From NCBI RefSeq assembly GCF_019668485.1, contig NZ_AP024619.1, positions 194,501-258,500 of the forward strand: 64,000 nucleotides of DNA, read 5' to 3'. The notes below the pieces were generated by a model, which was not told where the DNA came from, did no database searches, and saw nothing but the letters and a program-made list of their open reading frames with translations. The stretch comes from Gelria sp. Kuro-4 (GTDB lineage: Bacteria > Bacillota > DTU030 > DUMP01). The position numbers were made by a program, and so were the translations under genes. Position 1 is the stretch's first letter. Every line of letters begins with the position of its first letter. Positions 61,751 to 64,000 of the stretch are shown here, in pieces.

Positions 61751-62428
61751 ATGCTGAAGCAGCTTTTGACCCGGTTACCTCTGACCCTGAAACGCATCCG
61801 GAAACAGCTCACGCTGGAGACCGAAAAAAAGAGTGTGATGGTCGGACTGGCAGCGCTCCTGGTGTTCGGTGTGTCCGCCCCGGCCGCTGCCGCAGCCTAC
61901 ACCGTACAGCCGGGCGACTCACTCTGGCTCATCGGCCAGCGCTACGGCGTAAGCGTGACCGCTCTACAGCAGGCAAACGGCCTTTGGACCGACCTGATCT
62001 ACCCCGGCGATGTGCTCACCATCCCGGACGGCGGCACCCCGGCCGCGCTGGCTTCCCGGGGCAGCGCCCGCCCATCCATGCGGGAGGTTGAACTGCTGGC
62101 CCAGATGATCACGGCCGAGGCACAGGGTGAACCGTACGAAGGAAAAGTAGCGGTCGGCGCCGTGATTCTCAATCGCCTGCGCGACCCGCGTTTCCCCAAC
62201 ACTTTGGAGGGCGTCCTCTACGAAACCGATGCCTTTGAGCCCATACTGAACGGCACCTTCTACCAGACACCCGATGCCGAAAGCATCCGGGCCGCCCAGG
62301 ATGCCCTAGCCGGCTGGGATCCCACCGGCGGCGCCCTTTACTTCTACAACCCGTCCCGGGCCTGGTCCACCTGGATTTTCAGCCGCCCCGTCCTCACCCA
62401 GATCGGCAATCACGTGTTCGCTAAATAG
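61751..62428 (+). CDS. LysM-SleB cell wall hydrolase
   Basis: A 225-residue secreted hydrolase. A basic N-terminus and signal helix (about 29-50, ending in Ala-rich APAAAAA), a LysM domain (about 50-95: YTVQPGDSLWLIGQRYGVSV, LQQANGLWTDLIYPGDVLTI) and a Hydrolase_2/SleB domain (about 110-225: LAQMITAEAQGEPYEGKVAV with the catalytic Glu, FYNPSRAWSTWI). It cuts peptidoglycan in growth or germination. Start after AAAGGAG. Confidence 0.93.
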   Translation: MLKQLLTRLPLTLKRIRKQLTLETEKKSVMVGLAALLVFGVSAPAAAAAYTVQPGDSLWLIGQRYGVSVTALQQANGLWTDLIYPGDVLTIPDGGTPAALASRGSARPSMREVELLAQMITAEAQGEPYEGKVAVGAVILNRLRDPRFPNTLEGVLYETDAFEPILNGTFYQTPDAESIRAAQDALAGWDPTGGALYFYNPSRAWSTWIFSRPVLTQIGNHVFAK

Positions 62429-62439
62429 GATTCCCTTTC

Positions 62440-62466
62440 GACCCGCGCCGGCGGGTCTTTTTCTTT
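62440..62466 (+). terminator. Terminator of the SleB gene
   Basis: GACCCGC/GCGGGTC stem with a short loop and TTTTTCTTT on the plus strand. Confidence 0.92.
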
Positions 62467-62530
62467 GCCCGGCAGGATTTTTACCTTACAGGGACGAATT
62501 ATGCATCATAAACAGATGATAGACGATTCT

Positions 62531-62546
62531 TGTCAAATATTTGACA
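62531..62546. promoter_or_regulatory. Perfect 16-bp palindrome before the sigma-54 activator gene
   Basis: TGTCAAATATTTGACA lies 20 bases before the start codon at 62567. It may be an operator for self-control of the regulator or for a repressor; no second copy was found in the window. Confidence 0.5.
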
Positions 62547-62566
62547 TTTGGCAGGGGGTACGGGGT

Positions 62567-64000
62567 ATGAAGACACAGCCGGCTTTCCCCAGCCTTAAGA
62601 AGGCCTGGGAAACTTTCACCGCAACGGGAACGGTGCTTCCCGGGGTCCCTCCCCTGGTGGCCACGGCCTGGCAGCGCTGCCGTCACCTTGGAGTAGATCC
62701 CAACCAGGGTTTTTGCACCGAGGTGCTGCCGGCACCGGAGTACGCCGCCCACCTGGCGGCCAACGCCGAACTCCTTGAGGTGGCGCGGCCCTTCCTCACC
62801 AGCCTGTACGAAATCGTGCAGGGGTCCGGCTTCGCCGTGGTCCTGGTGGACCGCGACGGCGTGGTGATTGAGGTCCGGGGCGATCCGACAATCCTTAAAG
62901 CGTCCGCCAGCGCGCTCAACTTCGTCCCCGGGGCGGTGTGGCGCGAAGACATAGTGGGTAACACGGCCGTGGGCACCGCGCTACGGGAAAAGGTACCATT
63001 ACAGGTAGCCGGCTACGAGCACTACTGCCGGGCGCACCATCCCTGGGCCTGTTCGGCGGCTCCCATCCTCGGTCCCGACGGTACGGCCTGGGGAGCGCTC
63101 AACGTGTCCGGGGTTCTCAGGCAGGTGCACCCGCACACCCTGGGCATGGTGGTGGCCGCCGCCCGCGCCATCGAAGGCCAGCTGGCCATGCGGCAGGCGA
63201 CGGAGGAACTCCGGCTGCAGCACAAGTATCAGGAGGCCATCGTGGAATCCATGTCCGACGGCCTTCTCACCATCGACCGCAGCGGGCACATCACCTACAT
63301 AAACGCCACAGGCGGCCGGATCCTGGGCGTGGACCCGAAAAAAGTCGTGGGTAAGTTCGTCGGCGACATCGTGGACTTCAGGCCGGTAGTCCTTTCCGTC
63401 CTGGAAAGCGGGCACGGCTACGTGGACCGGGAGTTCATGGTGAAAACCGGCAGCGGCTTCAAGCACTTCATTAAAACGGCCGTCCCCATCCGCGACGAGA
63501 ATGGCAACCTCACGGGAGTGGTGGATACTTTCCGCGAGATAAAACGCGTGCGTAAGATGGTCAACCAGATGGTGGGCGCCACGGCCAACTTCACCTTTGC
63601 CGACATCCTGGGTGAAAGCCGCGAAATAGCGGAGTGCGTGCGCCTGGCCAAAATTGCCGCGCAGAGTTCCTCTACCGTCCTGCTGCAGGGCGAAAGCGGC
63701 ACCGGCAAAGAACTCTTCGCCCAGGCCGTCCATAATGAAAGCAACCGGCGGGAGGGGCCTTTTGTCGCTCTCAATTGTGCCGCTCTGCCCCGCGAGCTCA
63801 TTGAAAGCGAACTCTTCGGGTACGAGGAAGGCGCCTTCACCGGCGCCTCCCGCGGCGGCCGGCCCGGCAAGTTCGAGCTGGCCTCCGGTGGCACCATCTT
63901 TCTTGACGAGATCGGTGACATGCCCCTTGACATGCAGGCCAAACTGCTGCGGGTTTTGCAGGAACACCGGGTGGTGCGCCTGGGCGGCAGCCATTACATC
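62567..64000 (+). CDS. AcoR-like sigma-54-dependent activator (C-terminus outside window)
   Basis: 478 residues of an incomplete activator with the layout of AcoR: GAF-like sensor (about 55-190, [16 protein letters not shown]), PAS domain (about 210-320, [20 protein letters not shown]) and the AAA+ domain with [14 protein letters not shown] and [12 protein letters not shown]. The end and the DNA-binding helix lie beyond the window. Start: ATG at 62567 after GCAGGGGG. Its targets are probably downstream, outside. It is a paralogue, not a copy, of the acoR at 20.5 kb. Confidence 0.92.
   Translation, partial: MKTQPAFPSLKKAWETFTATGTVLPGVPPLVATAWQRCRHLGVDPNQGFCTEVLPAPEYAAHLAANAELLEVARPFLTSLYEIVQGSGFAVVLVDRDGVVIEVRGDPTILKASASALNFVPGAVWREDIVGNTAVGTALREKVPLQVAGYEHYCRAHHPWACSAAPILGPDGTAWGALNVSGVLRQVHPHTLGMVVAAARAIEGQLAMRQATEELRLQHKYQEAIVESMSDGLLTIDRSGHITYINATGGRILGVDPKKVVGKFVGDIVDFRPVVLSVLESGHGYVDREFMVKTGSGFKHFIKTAVPIRDENGNLTGVVDTFREIKRVRKMVNQMVGATANFTFADILGESREIAECVRLAKIAAQSSSTVLLQGESGTGKELFAQAVHNESNRREGPFVALNCAALPRELIESELFGYEEGAFTGASRGGRPGKFELASGGTIFLDEIGDMPLDMQAKLLRVLQEHRVVRLGGSHYI

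Overview
The window reads as chromosomal DNA of a GC-rich, endospore-forming, monoderm anaerobe, most likely a Clostridia lineage near the thermophilic acetogen or Moorella-type groups; the exact taxon cannot be fixed from the sequence. Reasons: the mfd-spoVT-spoVB-yabN-hup-yabO-yabP-yabQ-divIC-yabR sporulation and division block in Bacillus-like order, a Spo0E-like protein, a Tad pilus locus without an outer-membrane secretin, a tungsten/molybdenum aldehyde:ferredoxin oxidoreductase operon, and a ferredoxin-linked 2-oxoacid oxidoreductase with Ptb and Buk.

Layout. 1-8.7 kb (minus): a Tad/Flp pilus operon running flp, tadV, tadE, tadG-like, cpaB, tadZ, tadA, tadB, tadC, DUF192 and a HAMP sensor cut by the window edge. 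The 58-aa Flp prepilin is annotated here. 8.9-14.8 kb (minus): an NAD-linked aldehyde oxidoreductase operon, nuoE-nuoF-[2Fe-2S]/[4Fe-4S] protein-polyferredoxin-AOR-moaD, behind a structured leader RNA that looks like a riboswitch with a terminator platform. 15.0-26.4 kb (minus): an acetoin dehydrogenase gene set, acoABC-lpd-DUF6506, its sigma-54 activator AcoR, a SIR2 deacylase, and a second operon Lin0512-acoX-lipA-lipB. Both operons have a GG-N10-GC sigma-54 promoter, so AcoR probably switches on enzyme synthesis and lipoyl cofactor supply together. An Mrp-type ATPase follows.

27.4-33.0 kb is a decayed accessory region, visibly more AT-rich in part: tRNA-Lys, a Cys-rich protein, an IS256-type fragment, one copy of a ~110-bp repeat, a frameshifted glycine-zipper gene, a chimera carrying a LamG tail, two ImmA/IrrE-like metallopeptidase remnants, a DUF3800 protein and the tail of a serine recombinase, ending at two tRNA-Met genes. 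33.2-37.4 kb holds two XRE regulators, a ketopantoate-reductase family gene, a CstA transporter, a small membrane protein and an unlisted 52-aa ORF. 37.5-43.4 kb (plus) is a vorDBAC-ptb-buk-P-loop-protein cluster for energy-yielding oxidation of branched-chain 2-oxoacids, preceded by a leader with two mutually exclusive hairpins.

43.5-46.8 kb (minus) is a TPP-riboswitch operon for uptake of a thiamine precursor (MTH1187-type protein, ThiX, ThiY, ThiZ), ending in a truncated methyltransferase that joins the second copy of the repeat. 46.8-60.6 kb (minus) carries a holin-like membrane protein, Ppx/GppA and the sporulation, division and DNA-repair block. 60.9-64 kb (plus) has Spo0E, a small protein, a c-di-AMP (ydaO-type) riboswitch before a LysM/SleB cell-wall hydrolase, and a second AcoR-like sigma-54 activator cut by the window end. 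No CRISPR array was seen. All calls come from reading the sequence; no database or folding software was run.
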